From contig CAKZJV010000007.1 of assembly GCA_937120475.1 (NCBI GenBank), positions 2,558,068 to 2,622,067 on the forward strand: 64,000 nucleotides of DNA, given 5' to 3'. Position 1 is the first letter of the stretch. Every line of letters begins with the position of its first letter. The notes beneath the pieces are model-generated. The model had not been told where the DNA came from, searched no databases, and saw only the letters and a list, made by a program, of their open reading frames with translations. This document shows positions 25,662 to 35,150 of the stretch, piece after piece. The translations under genes were made by a program, and so were the position numbers. The stretch comes from an uncultured Cryomorphaceae bacterium. GTDB taxonomy: Bacteria > Bacteroidota > Bacteroidia > Flavobacteriales > Schleiferiaceae.

Positions 25662-26453
25662 TTAAGCTAAAAAGTCACGTAGGGCTTTCAGGAGTTTATC
25701 CTGGTCTTCAATATGGCTCATGTGTCCATTCTCAACCACACAAGGGGTTACCTTTTCAGCCTGAAGCTGTGGTTCTAAGGTTTCAAAAGGTAGAATGGGG
25801 TCGTGCTTTGCGGCAATAAAAAGAACGGGATAGGGCGAAAAATGTAAGAGCACTTCGCGGTCAGGACGTGCCTTCATGCCCTCCAAAGCGGCTACTATAC
25901 CCTGAGGTGAAGTCTTCAGGGCCTCCTTTTCTGCACGGCTTACCTGTTCCCTGAAGGCGGTGCGGTTTTTAGGCCGGAATAAATGTGGAATGCTCTGCCG
26001 CACAAAACTTTGCGGGTTTTGCTTTACCAATACGATGGCCCGGTCACGATCCCTCTTTTTGGTTTCCGAATCAGCCCGGGTGGTAGAATTTTGTAATACG
26101 AGACCTCTGATATTGTCCGGAAATTTTTCAGCCAGCGCAAGGGCCACATAACCGCCCATGGAGTGGCCCACCAAAAAATACTTGCGTAAGCGGAGTTCAT
26201 CCAGCAGGGCTTTAACCACTTCGGCCATTTCTTCCATGGTATGCACGTAACCCAGGTTGTCGGATTCACCGTGACCAGGCAGATCAATGGTAATGGTGCG
26301 GTACTTTTTAGGAAGCCCTTCAATCAGGTTGGTCCACATCCATTGATTTTCCAAAAAGCCATGTAAAAAAACCACGGCAATACCAGAACACTGGTCGGTA
26401 TAACTAAAATAAGCAGACCGAAATTGAAATACGCCTTTCCTTGGTTTGTGCAT
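25662..26453 (-). CDS. Alpha/beta-fold hydrolase
   Basis: 263 residues. The nucleophile is S98 in VGHSMGG; the oxyanion region is FLHGFLENQ (about 29-37); the acid is the Asp of AAKHDPILP, and the general base the His of NGHMSHIED. Substrate not predictable; such enzymes are often esterases. In a minus-strand run with the methyltransferase and aminopeptidase genes, starting 1 bp after the methyltransferase stop. Confidence 0.9.
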   Translation of the reverse strand: MHKPRKGVFQFRSAYFSYTDQCSGIAVVFLHGFLENQWMWTNLIEGLPKKYRTITIDLPGHGESDNLGYVHTMEEMAEVVKALLDELRLRKYFLVGHSMGGYVALALAEKFPDNIRGLVLQNSTTRADSETKKRDRDRAIVLVKQNPQSFVRQSIPHLFRPKNRTAFREQVSRAEKEALKTSPQGIVAALEGMKARPDREVLLHFSPYPVLFIAAKHDPILPFETLEPQLQAEKVTPCVVENGHMSHIEDQDKLLKALRDFLA

Positions 26454-26454
26454 A

Positions 26455-27198
26455 TTATTTTATTGCCACCAGTCCACAAACCGGCTGATAAGTGAGGAAT
26501 TCATCCCAATAAGTTTCCGGAAAGCTGGTTTTTCCGTCCCTGGATAACAAGGCTTTTTTCCAGTGAAATGAGCTGAAACCACAGGCCTCAAAAACATCTT
26601 TGTGAAGTTCGGGCTTCAGGAAATAGTTTTCCAGTTGAAAAACGCTGCCATCTTCATTATAAAATGTATAAACTATGGGGTCACCATCCTTATGACCATT
26701 GGGGCAATGCTTGGTAAACCCATAGGAGCGGTAACGACTATCGGAATGAGTAAAATCAGCAGGGTTATTGTTGAAGCCGATAAAGTGACCGCCCGGTTTA
26801 AGGTTGTTGTAAATGGCTCGGGCAAAATCAGCCAGCTCTTCTTTAGTGGTGCTGTAATTCAAAAGATACGAGCCAACCACAATATCAAATTCATCAAGAG
26901 GCCCCAGGCGGGCTACATCAGATACATAATAGGTACACCCCAGGGGATTTCGCTTTTCTTCACCTTCAGCCAGCCGGATCATTTCTGTTGAAAGATCAAC
27001 TCCCACTGCTTTATCAGCCCCCGCACGTTTGATCTTTCTGGTGTAAATACCCTCACCACAGGCCAGGTCGAGTACTTTTTTCCCGTTCAGATTACCCATA
27101 AGCTCAAACAGGGTATGGGCCTCTATGTGTTGCCGGAAACCCAGTAGTTTGGACTCCTTATACTCTCCGGCTATCTGGTCATACTCGGTTTTGGCCAT
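26455..27198 (-). CDS. SAM-dependent methyltransferase
   Basis: 247 residues. Class I SAM motifs: KKVLDLACGEGIYTRKI (motif I, about 40-55), AVGVDLSTEMIRLA (strand 2 acidic end), and DIVVGSYLLNYSTT (motif IV). The start MAKTEYDQIAGEYKES is common in this group. The substrate is unknown. Transcribed with the neighbouring hydrolase and aminopeptidase genes. Confidence 0.88.
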   Translation of the reverse strand: MAKTEYDQIAGEYKESKLLGFRQHIEAHTLFELMGNLNGKKVLDLACGEGIYTRKIKRAGADKAVGVDLSTEMIRLAEGEEKRNPLGCTYYVSDVARLGPLDEFDIVVGSYLLNYSTTKEELADFARAIYNNLKPGGHFIGFNNNPADFTHSDSRYRSYGFTKHCPNGHKDGDPIVYTFYNEDGSVFQLENYFLKPELHKDVFEACGFSSFHWKKALLSRDGKTSFPETYWDEFLTYQPVCGLVAIK

Positions 27199-27210
27199 GG
27201 TGTTTGGGGT

Positions 27211-28506
27211 TTAGCTGTTCATATACTCTTCTATTTCTTCCACCTCCTTGGGTATGGCAGCAGTCATGTTGAGGTTTTCCTTTTCACCAACAATGATATC
27301 GTCCTCTATCCGGATGCCGATACCCTCCTCGGGAATATAGATACCGGGTTCGCAGGTGAAGGCATTACCCACTTCCATTTTAGCGGTCCAGTGGCCTACG
27401 TCATGTACATCCAATCCTATGTAGTGAGAGGTGCCGTGCATAAAATACTTCTTATAGGCAGGCCAGTCCGGGTTTTCATTCTTCACGTCCGTTTTATCGA
27501 TCAGGCCCAATTGAAGCAGCTCATCCGTCATCAGCTTACCCACTTCCTTATGGTATTCATGCAATTGGTTACCGGGGCGCAGCATTCCCAAAGAGGCTTT
27601 TTGCACCCGTAAAACAGCATTGTACACCTGTTTTTGCCGGTCGGTAAAGCGGCCGTTTACCGGAAATGCCCGGGTAACGTCAGATGCATAATTAGCGTAC
27701 CAGCAGCCACAATCAAAAAGCACCAGTTCACCATGATTACAGGTGTCATTGTTTTCAATGTAGTGCAACACACAAGCGTTTTCACCGGAGGCAATAATGG
27801 GGTCGTACGAAAAGCCATCGGCTTGATTGCGAATGTATTCATGCAAAAATTCAGCTTCCAGTTCATATTCTTTAACCCCCGGTTTCATAAACTTGAGTAC
27901 CCGGTTAAAAGCTTTGGCGTTGATGGTGGAAGCCCTTTGCATGAGGTTAACCTCTTCGCTTGACTTTACCGAGCGGATGGTATGCATAATGGGAGCACTG
28001 CGCTCGTAGTTGTGCAAGGGATATTCAGCTTGCAACCATTCCCTGAAACGGTCATCGCGCGTTTGTACCTGCGAAGTGTTGCGCAGGTGTTCATTACTGT
28101 TCAGGTACACATTTTCGGCCTGACTCATCAGGTTCTTCAAAGTACTGTTCAGATCCTTGAGCCACATAATATTTTCAATACCTGAAACTTCGGTACCTTC
28201 TTCTTTATCCAATTTGGCCCCTTCCCAGCGGGCAATATGTTCGTTCGTTTCCTTCAAGAACAAAATTTCCCGGTGTTTGGCATCGTAGGCATCCGGGAAA
28301 ATAACCAGTACCGTTTCTTCCTGGTCGGCACCACAAAGGTGAAAGAGGTCCTTGTTCTGAATAAATTTAAGAACACCATCCGCATTACTGGGCATAATGT
28401 CGTTGGAATTGAAAATGGCAATGGACCTGGGCTTTAGATGGCTTACGAAGCGTTTGCGATTCTCGGTAAAAAGACGGGAGGGTATTTTGTTGTATTTCAT
28501 AAACAT
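27211..28506 (-). CDS. pepP: Xaa-Pro aminopeptidase (M24B)
   Basis: 431 residues, metallopeptidase that removes an N-terminal residue preceding proline. An N-terminal creatinase-like domain precedes the pita-bread domain. Metal ligands: the Asp of LVLFDCGCWYANY, Asp of SDVTRAFP, His of HGTSHYIGLDVHD, Glu of TCEPGIYIPEEG and Glu of GIRIEDDI. Start is the ATG at 28506; a second ATG lies two codons on. A complete promoter lies immediately upstream. Confidence 0.93.
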   Translation of the reverse strand: MFMKYNKIPSRLFTENRKRFVSHLKPRSIAIFNSNDIMPSNADGVLKFIQNKDLFHLCGADQEETVLVIFPDAYDAKHREILFLKETNEHIARWEGAKLDKEEGTEVSGIENIMWLKDLNSTLKNLMSQAENVYLNSNEHLRNTSQVQTRDDRFREWLQAEYPLHNYERSAPIMHTIRSVKSSEEVNLMQRASTINAKAFNRVLKFMKPGVKEYELEAEFLHEYIRNQADGFSYDPIIASGENACVLHYIENNDTCNHGELVLFDCGCWYANYASDVTRAFPVNGRFTDRQKQVYNAVLRVQKASLGMLRPGNQLHEYHKEVGKLMTDELLQLGLIDKTDVKNENPDWPAYKKYFMHGTSHYIGLDVHDVGHWTAKMEVGNAFTCEPGIYIPEEGIGIRIEDDIIVGEKENLNMTAAIPKEVEEIEEYMNS

Positions 28507-28517
28507 TAATTGGCGCG

Positions 28518-28548
28518 CAAAGTTAGAAATCTATGGAAAGGGGTTCAA
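28518..28548 (-). promoter_or_regulatory. Bacteroidota-type promoter for pepP
   Basis: Minus strand TTG (28548-28546), exactly 20 nt, then TAACTTTG (28525-28518). Both elements match the consensus. The start of transcription would be about 6 nt before the ATG, so the leader is very short. Confidence 0.7.
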
Positions 28549-28591
28549 AGAATACCTGCTTATTGTATAATCAGTCTAAATAATGATTTTG

Positions 28592-28623
28592 TTTGATGGG
28601 GGAAGCTTTGCACTGTAATTTTG
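28592..28623 (+). promoter_or_regulatory. Bacteroidota-type promoter for sdhCAB
   Basis: TTTG (28592-28595), 20 nt, TAATTTTG (28616-28623); 28 nt before the sdhC ATG. Full consensus at both boxes, and the only clear promoter of the operon. Confidence 0.75.
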
Positions 28624-28651
28624 TTTCTTCTTACTAAAACTCAATTCGAAT

Positions 28652-29326
28652 ATGTCGTCTCAGTCGGGAATCTTTAATTCGTCTATCGGAAGAAAAATCG
28701 CGATGGCGTTGTCTGCCTTGTTTCTCATTATATTTCTGATTCAGCACTTTACGATCAATGTGACTTCCACCTTTAGCCCGGAAACCTTCAATTCCTGGTC
28801 GCATTTTATGGGAACCAACCCTCTGGTGCAATTTGTTTTACAACCGGTGTTATTGTTTGGGGTTACCCTGCATTTCGTATTGGGGTTTATCCTTACCGCC
28901 CGCAACCGTGGGGCTCGTGATGTTAAATACGTCCGGTATAACGGTAATGCCCATTCCAGTTGGATGTCGCGCAACATGATCTGGAGCGGCCTGTTCATCC
29001 TCTTTTTCCTGGGTTTCCACTTTTACGATTTCTGGATTCCCGAAATCAATTATAAATACATTGAAAGGCTTCCGGCCGATGAGACCCGTTATTACCACGA
29101 AGTACAGGAAATGTTTCACAACCCGGTGCGGGTCGTGATCTACGTGCTTTCTTTTATTTTCCTGTCTTTACACCTGCTACACGGCTTTCAATCCTCTTTT
29201 CAATCTATGGGAGCCCGGAATCCAAAGTATTTTCCGGCCATTGAAAAGTTCGGAAAATTGTATTCCATCTTAATACCGGCCGGTTTCATATTTATCGCCT
29301 TGTTCCATTATATAAACTCCTTGTAA
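28652..29326 (+). CDS. sdhC: Succinate dehydrogenase cytochrome b subunit
   Basis: 224 residues with five hydrophobic segments, the fused single membrane subunit of type B complex II that binds two hemes b. Candidate axial histidines lie in [29 protein letters not shown] and LSLHLLHGF. It anchors SdhA and SdhB to the inner membrane and reduces quinone. First gene of the sdhCAB operon, 10 bp before sdhA. Confidence 0.95.
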   Translation: MSSQSGIFNSSIGRKIAMALSALFLIIFLIQHFTINVTSTFSPETFNSWSHFMGTNPLVQFVLQPVLLFGVTLHFVLGFILTARNRGARDVKYVRYNGNAHSSWMSRNMIWSGLFILFFLGFHFYDFWIPEINYKYIERLPADETRYYHEVQEMFHNPVRVVIYVLSFIFLSLHLLHGFQSSFQSMGARNPKYFPAIEKFGKLYSILIPAGFIFIALFHYINSL

Positions 29327-29336
29327 GCTAGTTCCT

Positions 29337-31340
29337 ATGTCAGTATTAGATTCAAAGATACCTTCCGGTCCTATAGCCCAAAAATGGACGAAGCATAAAA
29401 ATGATATTAAGCTGGTAAACCCGGCTAACAAACGAAATATCGATGTTATCGTAATCGGCACCGGTTTAGCCGGTAGCTCAGCCGCAGCTTCATTGGCTGA
29501 AATGGGGTATAATGTAAAAGCATTCTGCTTCCAGGATTCTCCCCGCAGGGCACACTCCATTGCGGCCCAGGGAGGAATCAATGCCGCTAAAAATTACCAG
29601 AACGATGGCGATTCCGTTTATCGCCTTTTTTACGATACGGTAAAGGGGGGCGACTATCGCTCGCGTGAGGCCAACGTATATCGCCTGGCCGAAGTATCTA
29701 CCAATATTATTGACCAGGCCGTGGCACAAGGGGTTCCCTTTGCACGCGATTACGGTGGCCAGTTGGATAACCGCTCTTTTGGAGGGGTTCAGGTGAGCCG
29801 TACTTTTTACGCCAAGGGGCAAACCGGGCAGCAGCTTCTTTTAGGAGCGTATTCGGCCCTTTCCCGCCAGATTTCCAAGGGAAAAGTAAAGATGTATAAC
29901 CGTCATGAAATGATGGATATCGTGATGGTGGACGGTAAGTGCCGTGGGATTATTGCCAAAAACCTGGTAACGGGTGAACTGGAACGCCACAGTGGCCATG
30001 CGGTAGTGATGTGCTCCGGTGGCTATGGAAACGTATTCTTCCTTTCCACCAACGCTATGGGCTCCAACTGTTCGGCAGCCTGGAGAGCACATAAAAAAGG
30101 AGCTTTTTTCGCCAATCCGTGCTATACCCAAATTCACCCCACCTGCATTCCGGTTTCCGGTGAACACCAGTCCAAGCTTACGCTGATGTCCGAATCCCTG
30201 CGTAATGATGGTCGTATATGGGTTCCCAAAAAGAAGGAAGATGCAGAGGCCATACGCCAGGGCAAAAAGAAGCCTACCGAACTCTCTGAAGATGAAAGGG
30301 ATTATTACCTGGAGCGCAGGTACCCGTCCTTCGGTAACCTGGTTCCCCGCGATGTAGCTTCGCGAGCCGCAAAGGAACGTTGCGATGCCGGTTTCGGGGT
30401 TAATAAAACCGGGCAGGCTGTATTCCTGGATTTTGCTTCGGCTATCAAACGATACGGTAAAACAGAAGCCAATATTCAGGGTATCGATAACCCTTCCAAT
30501 GAAAAAATACAAGAGCTGGGAAAAAAAGCGGTGGAAGCCAAATATGGTAACCTCTTTGAGATGTACGAAAAGATTGTGGATGACAATCCGTACGAAACAC
30601 CCATGATGATTTTCCCGGCTGTTCACTATACCATGGGTGGTATTTGGGTGGACTATAACCTGATGACCACCGTTCCCGGACTATATGCGCTGGGAGAGGC
30701 AAACTTTTCCGATCACGGGGCAAACCGCCTCGGTGCTTCTGCATTGATGCAAGGTTTGGCAGACGGATATTTCGTGATTCCTTACACCATTGGTGATTAT
30801 CTGGCAGAAGAAATCCGGACCGGTCCTATTTCGGTGGACGGACCGGAGTTTGAAAGAAGCGAAAAGGAGATGGATGATCGCATCAATCAATTAATAAATA
30901 ATAAGGGTTCCCACTCCGTGGATTTTTTCCATAAAAAACTGGGCAAAATCATGTGGGATGAATGCGGCATGTCGCGTAATGCCGATGGCCTTAAACAAGC
31001 CATGAAAGATATTCGGGCCCTGCGTGAGGAGTTTTGGAAGGATGTTAAAGTACCGGGTAGAAGGGATGGATTTAATCCTGAACTGGATAAGGCCCTGCGT
31101 GTGGCTGATTTCCTGGAGCTGGGCGAATTGATGTGTAAAGATGCACTATCGCGTGAAGAGTCGGCCGGAGGTCACTTCCGTGAAGAATACCAGACGGAAG
31201 AGGGTGAAGCCTTGCGGAGGGATGATGAATACGCTTTTGTTTCGGCCTGGGAGTATAAAGGTGATCCCGGTGAAGCTGAATTACACAAAGAGGAACTCAC
31301 CTTTGAAAATATTGAACTAAAGACCAGAAGTTATAAGTAG
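29337..31340 (+). CDS. sdhA: Succinate dehydrogenase flavoprotein subunit
   Basis: 667 residues. FAD-binding [17 protein letters not shown] near 40; the covalent FAD attachment is the His in [11 protein letters not shown]. Substrate-site sequences include the HPTC motif (HPTCIPVSG) and, further on, [11 protein letters not shown] and [20 protein letters not shown]. Oxidises succinate to fumarate, or the reverse under anaerobic conditions. Longer than the E. coli form, as usual for type B enzymes. Confidence 0.97.
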   Translation: MSVLDSKIPSGPIAQKWTKHKNDIKLVNPANKRNIDVIVIGTGLAGSSAAASLAEMGYNVKAFCFQDSPRRAHSIAAQGGINAAKNYQNDGDSVYRLFYDTVKGGDYRSREANVYRLAEVSTNIIDQAVAQGVPFARDYGGQLDNRSFGGVQVSRTFYAKGQTGQQLLLGAYSALSRQISKGKVKMYNRHEMMDIVMVDGKCRGIIAKNLVTGELERHSGHAVVMCSGGYGNVFFLSTNAMGSNCSAAWRAHKKGAFFANPCYTQIHPTCIPVSGEHQSKLTLMSESLRNDGRIWVPKKKEDAEAIRQGKKKPTELSEDERDYYLERRYPSFGNLVPRDVASRAAKERCDAGFGVNKTGQAVFLDFASAIKRYGKTEANIQGIDNPSNEKIQELGKKAVEAKYGNLFEMYEKIVDDNPYETPMMIFPAVHYTMGGIWVDYNLMTTVPGLYALGEANFSDHGANRLGASALMQGLADGYFVIPYTIGDYLAEEIRTGPISVDGPEFERSEKEMDDRINQLINNKGSHSVDFFHKKLGKIMWDECGMSRNADGLKQAMKDIRALREEFWKDVKVPGRRDGFNPELDKALRVADFLELGELMCKDALSREESAGGHFREEYQTEEGEALRRDDEYAFVSAWEYKGDPGEAELHKEELTFENIELKTRSYK

Positions 31341-31369
31341 GCGAAGGCCCTGCACATAAATTTACACTT

Positions 31370-32119
31370 ATGGATTTAACATTAAAAGTTTGGCGCCAGC
31401 CCAACGGCAGTACCAAGGGAAAAATGGAAGATTACCAGGTTTCCGGCATTGACGGAGATATGTCATTCCTGGAAATGATGGATATCCTGAATGAGCAACT
31501 GATTGAAAAGGGTGAAGACCCGGTAGCTTTTGACCATGACTGCCGTGAAGGTATTTGTGGTATGTGTTCCATGCAAATAAACGGAGAACCACATGGCCCT
31601 GAAAAGGCTACCACCACCTGCCAGTTGCACATGCGTAAATTCAAGAACGGGGATACCATTTATATAGAACCGTTCCGGGCCAACGGCTTCCCGGTGGTTA
31701 AGGATTTGGCGGTGGATCGTTCTTCATTTGACCGCATCATTCAGGCCGGTGGATATATTTCCGTAAACACCTCCGGAAATACCCTGGATGGTAATGCTAT
31801 ACCGGTAGAAAAGAAAAACGCGGATATGGCCTTTAATGCAGCTACATGCATCGGTTGCGGAGCCTGTGTGGCCGCTTGTCCTAATGCTTCAGCTATGTTA
31901 TTTACTTCAGCCAAGGTATCGCAACTGGCATTGTTACCCCAGGGGAGGGTTGAAGCTTCCAAAAGGGTGCAGAATATGGTGCACCAAATGGATCTTGAAG
32001 GTTTTGGGAACTGCTCCAATGTGGGAGCCTGTGCCGAGGAGTGCCCGAAGGAAATATCCCTTGAGAATATCGCCAGAATGAATCGTGAGTACCTGAGTGC
32101 TTCGATCTCATCCGAATAA
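31370..32119 (+). CDS. sdhB: Succinate dehydrogenase iron-sulfur subunit
   Basis: 249 residues. N-terminal ferredoxin-type [2Fe-2S] ligands in [13 protein letters not shown]-terminal part with [13 protein letters not shown] and [15 protein letters not shown] for the [4Fe-4S] and [3Fe-4S] clusters. Carries electrons from the flavin to the membrane subunit. Ends the operon, followed by a GC-rich terminator. Confidence 0.97.
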   Translation: MDLTLKVWRQPNGSTKGKMEDYQVSGIDGDMSFLEMMDILNEQLIEKGEDPVAFDHDCREGICGMCSMQINGEPHGPEKATTTCQLHMRKFKNGDTIYIEPFRANGFPVVKDLAVDRSSFDRIIQAGGYISVNTSGNTLDGNAIPVEKKNADMAFNAATCIGCGACVAACPNASAMLFTSAKVSQLALLPQGRVEASKRVQNMVHQMDLEGFGNCSNVGACAEECPKEISLENIARMNREYLSASISSE

Positions 32120-32142
32120 CTAAAGGCTTTCCCAATTTACCA

Positions 32143-32166
32143 CCCCACCATCCGGTGGGGTTTTTT
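32143..32166 (+). terminator. Terminator of sdhCAB
   Basis: CCCCACC-ATCC-GGTGGGG followed by six T. Strong intrinsic terminator directly after sdhB. Confidence 0.92.
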
Positions 32167-32186
32167 ATTGGCGGGAGAATCTGAAA

Positions 32187-32328
32187 CAAAAAAGCGGAGA
32201 GCCAACGGCTCTCCGCTATATCTTAACAAGGTAAACTTGGAATTTGTAGATTACTAACCCTATTTCCCTAAAAATGAAGAACCCTCGTTAAGAGAAATTA
32301 AAGGTAGTCAAAAAATCCATATACGCAA
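32187..32328 (-). ncRNA. Candidate minus-strand small RNA 1
   Basis: A near-consensus promoter is present on the minus strand: TTG (32328-32326), 19 nt, TACCTTTA (32306-32299, one mismatch from TAnnTTTG). About 105 nt downstream, on the same strand, is a perfect 11-bp hairpin (32193-32217) with a T-run formed by the six A of 32188-32193. The span thus has promoter and terminator but no ORF of gene size. The transcript would start near 32294. Expression is not shown, and the unit is unlike any RNA family I can recognise with certainty. Confidence 0.45.
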
Positions 32329-32349
32329 GTTTTTGAATCGCTTTCTCAA

Positions 32350-32435
32350 TAAAAAAGGCCGCCTAAGAAAGGCGGCCCAACGAAAACTAAAACATAAAAA
32401 TGAAAAAACTTTACAAGCTCTTCACTTCAAATATA
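32350..32435 (-). ncRNA. Candidate minus-strand small RNA 2
   Basis: Minus-strand TATATTTG (32435-32428, perfect -7 box) is followed by about 75 nt and then a 7-bp GC hairpin GGCCGCC/GGCGGCC (32357-32377) with six A on the plus strand (32351-32356), a T-run on the minus strand. The -33 TTG is missing. Part of the body resembles candidate RNA 1: both contain TTCATTTTTA before the hairpin. A tandem pair of related RNAs is inferred. Alternatively the hairpins belong to plus-strand leaders. Confidence 0.4.
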
Positions 32436-32547
32436 TAATAAATTTAGTGTAATTGGTAAAATTCGGGATACAAAAACTGGATGGGCAACGTGCACTTGTG
32501 CCAAAGAAGGTCGAGAAATATCAACTTTTACACAAAGAATTGTGAAT

Positions 32548-32697
32548 TAGGTTTGTAATTTTAAAAATGAAGCGTTAAATTTGTTATATATTTAGGTGTT
32601 AGCGACAATTTACCTAAAACTCCGAAGTTTCTATTAGGTGTTATTTGGTTAGTAATCTTGAAAGGGTCTTACTGTGTAAGGCCCTTTCTTTTTGCCT
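32548..32697 (+). ncRNA. Candidate plus-strand structured RNA or terminated leader
   Basis: TAGGTTTG at 32548-32555 is a perfect -7 box. Downstream come three successive hairpins: TTTAGGT/ACCTAAA (32591-32618), AAACT-CCGA-AGTTT (32617-32630, sharing two bases with the first stem, so the two may be alternatives) and a terminator stem AAAGGGTCTTAC/GTAAGGCCCTTT (32661-32687) followed by CTTTTTG. The next gene starts at 32710. It could be a free RNA of about 130 nt or an attenuated leader of the amidase gene. Confidence 0.4.
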
Positions 32698-32709
32698 TAG
32701 TTTAAGCGT

Positions 32710-33486
32710 ATGGATCAGTTACAAATAAGCCTCGTTCAACCCTATTTACATTGGGAAGAACCGGACTCAAACCGGCAGCACCTCTACCATCTCATTCAAA
32801 ATATAGCGGATACCGACCTCATTATTCTCCCGGAAATGTTTGCCACTGGGTTTACCATGCAACCGTTAGCTTTGGCTGAACCTGAGTCAGGGGCTTCCGT
32901 CAGGTGGATGAAAAAGCTGGCCCGGGAAAAGGAGGCGGCCGTTTGCGGAAGCCTGGTAATTAGTGAAAATAATAAGTTTTACAACCGCTTGTTTTTTGTA
33001 AAGCCTGACGGCAGCTATCATACCTATAATAAAAGGCACCTCTTCACCCTGGCTGGTGAAGAAAAGGTTTACACGGCCGGTAAAGAGCAATTAGTGGTGG
33101 AATATGCCGGGTGGAAAATTATGCCCTTGGTTTGTTACGACCTGCGTTTCCCGGTGTGGTGCCGCAATACCGCAGAGGCAGAGCTAATGATATTTGTCGC
33201 CAACTGGCCTGAAAGAAGGTCGGAGGCCTGGAAGAGTTTACTGAAGGCACGGGCCATTGAAAATATGTGTTATGTTACCGGTGTAAACCGGGTAGGTAAT
33301 GATGGCAATGAGGTTTTCCATTCCGGTGATTCCGGTGTTTATGACGAATTGGGCCAGCTACTTTCTGATTTTGCCCCGGGGCAGGAGCAGGTAAAGACCT
33401 TTACTCTTCAGAAGGAGCAGGTGCATCGCTCGCGGGAGCGGTTTTCTTTTTTGAAGGATCGCGACCTTTTCCGGATTGAGGTTTGA
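32710..33486 (+). CDS. Omega-amidase / nitrilase-family hydrolase (YafV-like)
   Basis: 258 residues. The catalytic triad is E42 (LPEMFATGF), K108 (YNKRHLF) and C142 (LVCYDLRFPVW). This arrangement and the length fit omega-amidases of the carbon-nitrogen hydrolase superfamily, which deamidate 2-oxoglutaramate or 2-oxosuccinamate. Substrate preference is inferred. Preceded by hairpin-rich DNA with a terminator 22 bp upstream. The last 86 bp overlap the convergent Ig-like lipoprotein gene. Confidence 0.9.
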   Translation: MDQLQISLVQPYLHWEEPDSNRQHLYHLIQNIADTDLIILPEMFATGFTMQPLALAEPESGASVRWMKKLAREKEAAVCGSLVISENNKFYNRLFFVKPDGSYHTYNKRHLFTLAGEEKVYTAGKEQLVVEYAGWKIMPLVCYDLRFPVWCRNTAEAELMIFVANWPERRSEAWKSLLKARAIENMCYVTGVNRVGNDGNEVFHSGDSGVYDELGQLLSDFAPGQEQVKTFTLQKEQVHRSRERFSFLKDRDLFRIEV

Positions 33487-35092
33487 TTTTCCACTCCAGT
33501 TCTAAATCCCAGTTAGCCCTTATTTCGATAGGTTCGGAATATTTTAAGATGGGTTCCGGTTGCTTGCGGGTAAAAAAGTCACCGGAGGTCCACCGGTTAT
33601 CCCCGTTTTCATCCACCACCAATTGGGCGGAATACTTTCCGGGTTTATAGTTACGGAGCCTTACCAGGGTAGAGTCGGTAAAACTTTTTTCCATCACCTT
33701 TTCTTTAGAAGGTCCTAAAAGCTGTAGCACGTAGGTAAAGCCAGGCTCGCCCTTAATGGTAAAGTCCAGGTTGCCCAAGTCCTCTCTGTTTAAGGTTTTA
33801 AGCGACCATTCGGATGAATCAGCCGAACGGTTAAACCAGGCGGTAACGGCCCCCGGGCGCATGCTGATTTTAAAGTCAGTAGGGCGTTTAGAAGGCAGAA
33901 GGAATACCTTCATAGGCATTTCAGGCTGGATAAAAGCCTTGGTAGTAAAAGTATCTTTACCGCTGAAAACCAAAAAGGAATCGGGGTAAACCGAGCGAAG
34001 GGGTAGGTTGGAATTGAAAACAATACTGTCCTGAAGCCGTATTTCGGCTGACTCTAAACCGAGCTTCAAGGCTGGCTTTTGATAGTCTCTCAGAAAAAGG
34101 CGGGCCGTGTCATTAATGCCTTCATAACCGGAAATGAGAAAACCAAGTGAATCCGATGCATCGGTAAACCAATAAGTGAGGGTGTCCTTATTTTCACCAA
34201 AGTCCAGGAAAACCGAATCCGGGTTTGCCGGGGCACCCATCCTTTCAATTTTAATATCAGGTACGGCCCTGCTAAAGTTAAAATCGATTTGACCGTAACC
34301 CGAATGGCGCGCCCGGTAGAATTTATAGGTGGGCTCGGATTTAAAGCTGGTCAAACGTAGGGGTGGAAGGCTATCTGAGGTAACGATCAGGGAGTCGTAA
34401 AAGGCAATTTTCTCACCACCGCTATTTAATTTAAAATCGCCCCGCTGATCTTCAAACGCGATGATCATAAAACGGGAAGCCTTCAGGTTCTCCATTTGGA
34501 AGGTACCCGTTTCGCTCAGGTAAGAGTAATAAGTGGGTATTTTTTTATAGGGTAGCGAATCCAATGAAATAGTGTCGGAATTAATCTCGTACAGTGCCAC
34601 CAGCAAGTCCTTATCCGCCTCATTGGTGTAAGCATCGTAAACCTGGCCGGAAAGTTCCAGGCTGTCAATAAAAGTACCCGTACTGAAAACGTACTTGAAA
34701 TTCTTGTTGACGTTACCCTCGGTATAATCGGTTATGGAAGTACCGAAGGATATGGTATAAGTGGTATTCGCCAAAAGGGAGTCCTCCAACTCAATCAATA
34801 TGCGTTTCCCTTTCAATTGTATGTCCGGCTTATTTTCAAGTGGAGGAGATACCAGTATTTGCTGACCGGGACTTTTAAGATTCAGGTATTCATTAAATAC
34901 CAACTCAATGGTATTGCTTTTAAAGCCGGTGCTGAAGTTAGGAGGGAAGGCAGTATCCAACACCGGGGCCAGTGTATCTTTAGGCCCACCTCCGGGACTG
35001 GCCCGGCTGGCACAGGAAGTAAGAAAAGCTTCGAAGAAAATTATTAGCAATCCAAGGGTAAGCAGAGTAAAAAGAAAGCTAAAGCGCTTCAT
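33401..35092 (-). CDS. Ig-like-domain lipoprotein (Big_5 type)
   Basis: 563 residues. The long hydrophobic signal ends in LTSCAS (Cys27), so a lipoprotein. The first domain (about 40-130) has the pattern ...APVLDTAFPPNFSTGFKSNTIELVFNEYLNL and SLLANTTYTISFGTSITDYTEGN, typical of the bacterial Ig-like SbsA/Big_5 fold. The rest is Ser/Asp-rich beta-sandwich-like sequence with no known enzyme motif. The C-terminal 20 residues are a Lys/Ala/Pro/Ser/Glu tail that overlaps the omega-amidase gene on the opposite strand. Conserved in Bacteroidota; role unknown. Confidence 0.85.
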   Translation of the reverse strand: MKRFSFLFTLLTLGLLIIFFEAFLTSCASRASPGGGPKDTLAPVLDTAFPPNFSTGFKSNTIELVFNEYLNLKSPGQQILVSPPLENKPDIQLKGKRILIELEDSLLANTTYTISFGTSITDYTEGNVNKNFKYVFSTGTFIDSLELSGQVYDAYTNEADKDLLVALYEINSDTISLDSLPYKKIPTYYSYLSETGTFQMENLKASRFMIIAFEDQRGDFKLNSGGEKIAFYDSLIVTSDSLPPLRLTSFKSEPTYKFYRARHSGYGQIDFNFSRAVPDIKIERMGAPANPDSVFLDFGENKDTLTYWFTDASDSLGFLISGYEGINDTARLFLRDYQKPALKLGLESAEIRLQDSIVFNSNLPLRSVYPDSFLVFSGKDTFTTKAFIQPEMPMKVFLLPSKRPTDFKISMRPGAVTAWFNRSADSSEWSLKTLNREDLGNLDFTIKGEPGFTYVLQLLGPSKEKVMEKSFTDSTLVRLRNYKPGKYSAQLVVDENGDNRWTSGDFFTRKQPEPILKYSEPIEIRANWDLELEWKIKPQSGKGRDPSKKKTAPASDAPAPSEE

Positions 35093-35150
35093 TCCGTGGT
35101 TTTAATTTGCTGCAAATATTGGCAATTTTTGAGCCAATACAGCTATCTGT

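Noticed and set aside
32272-32439. Plus-strand micro-ORFs MKNPR, MKKLYKLFTSNI and MKR in the RNA-rich gap
   Set aside because: Too short to support as genes; AAAAATGAA is common in AT-rich DNA of this group. Kept only as an alternative reading.
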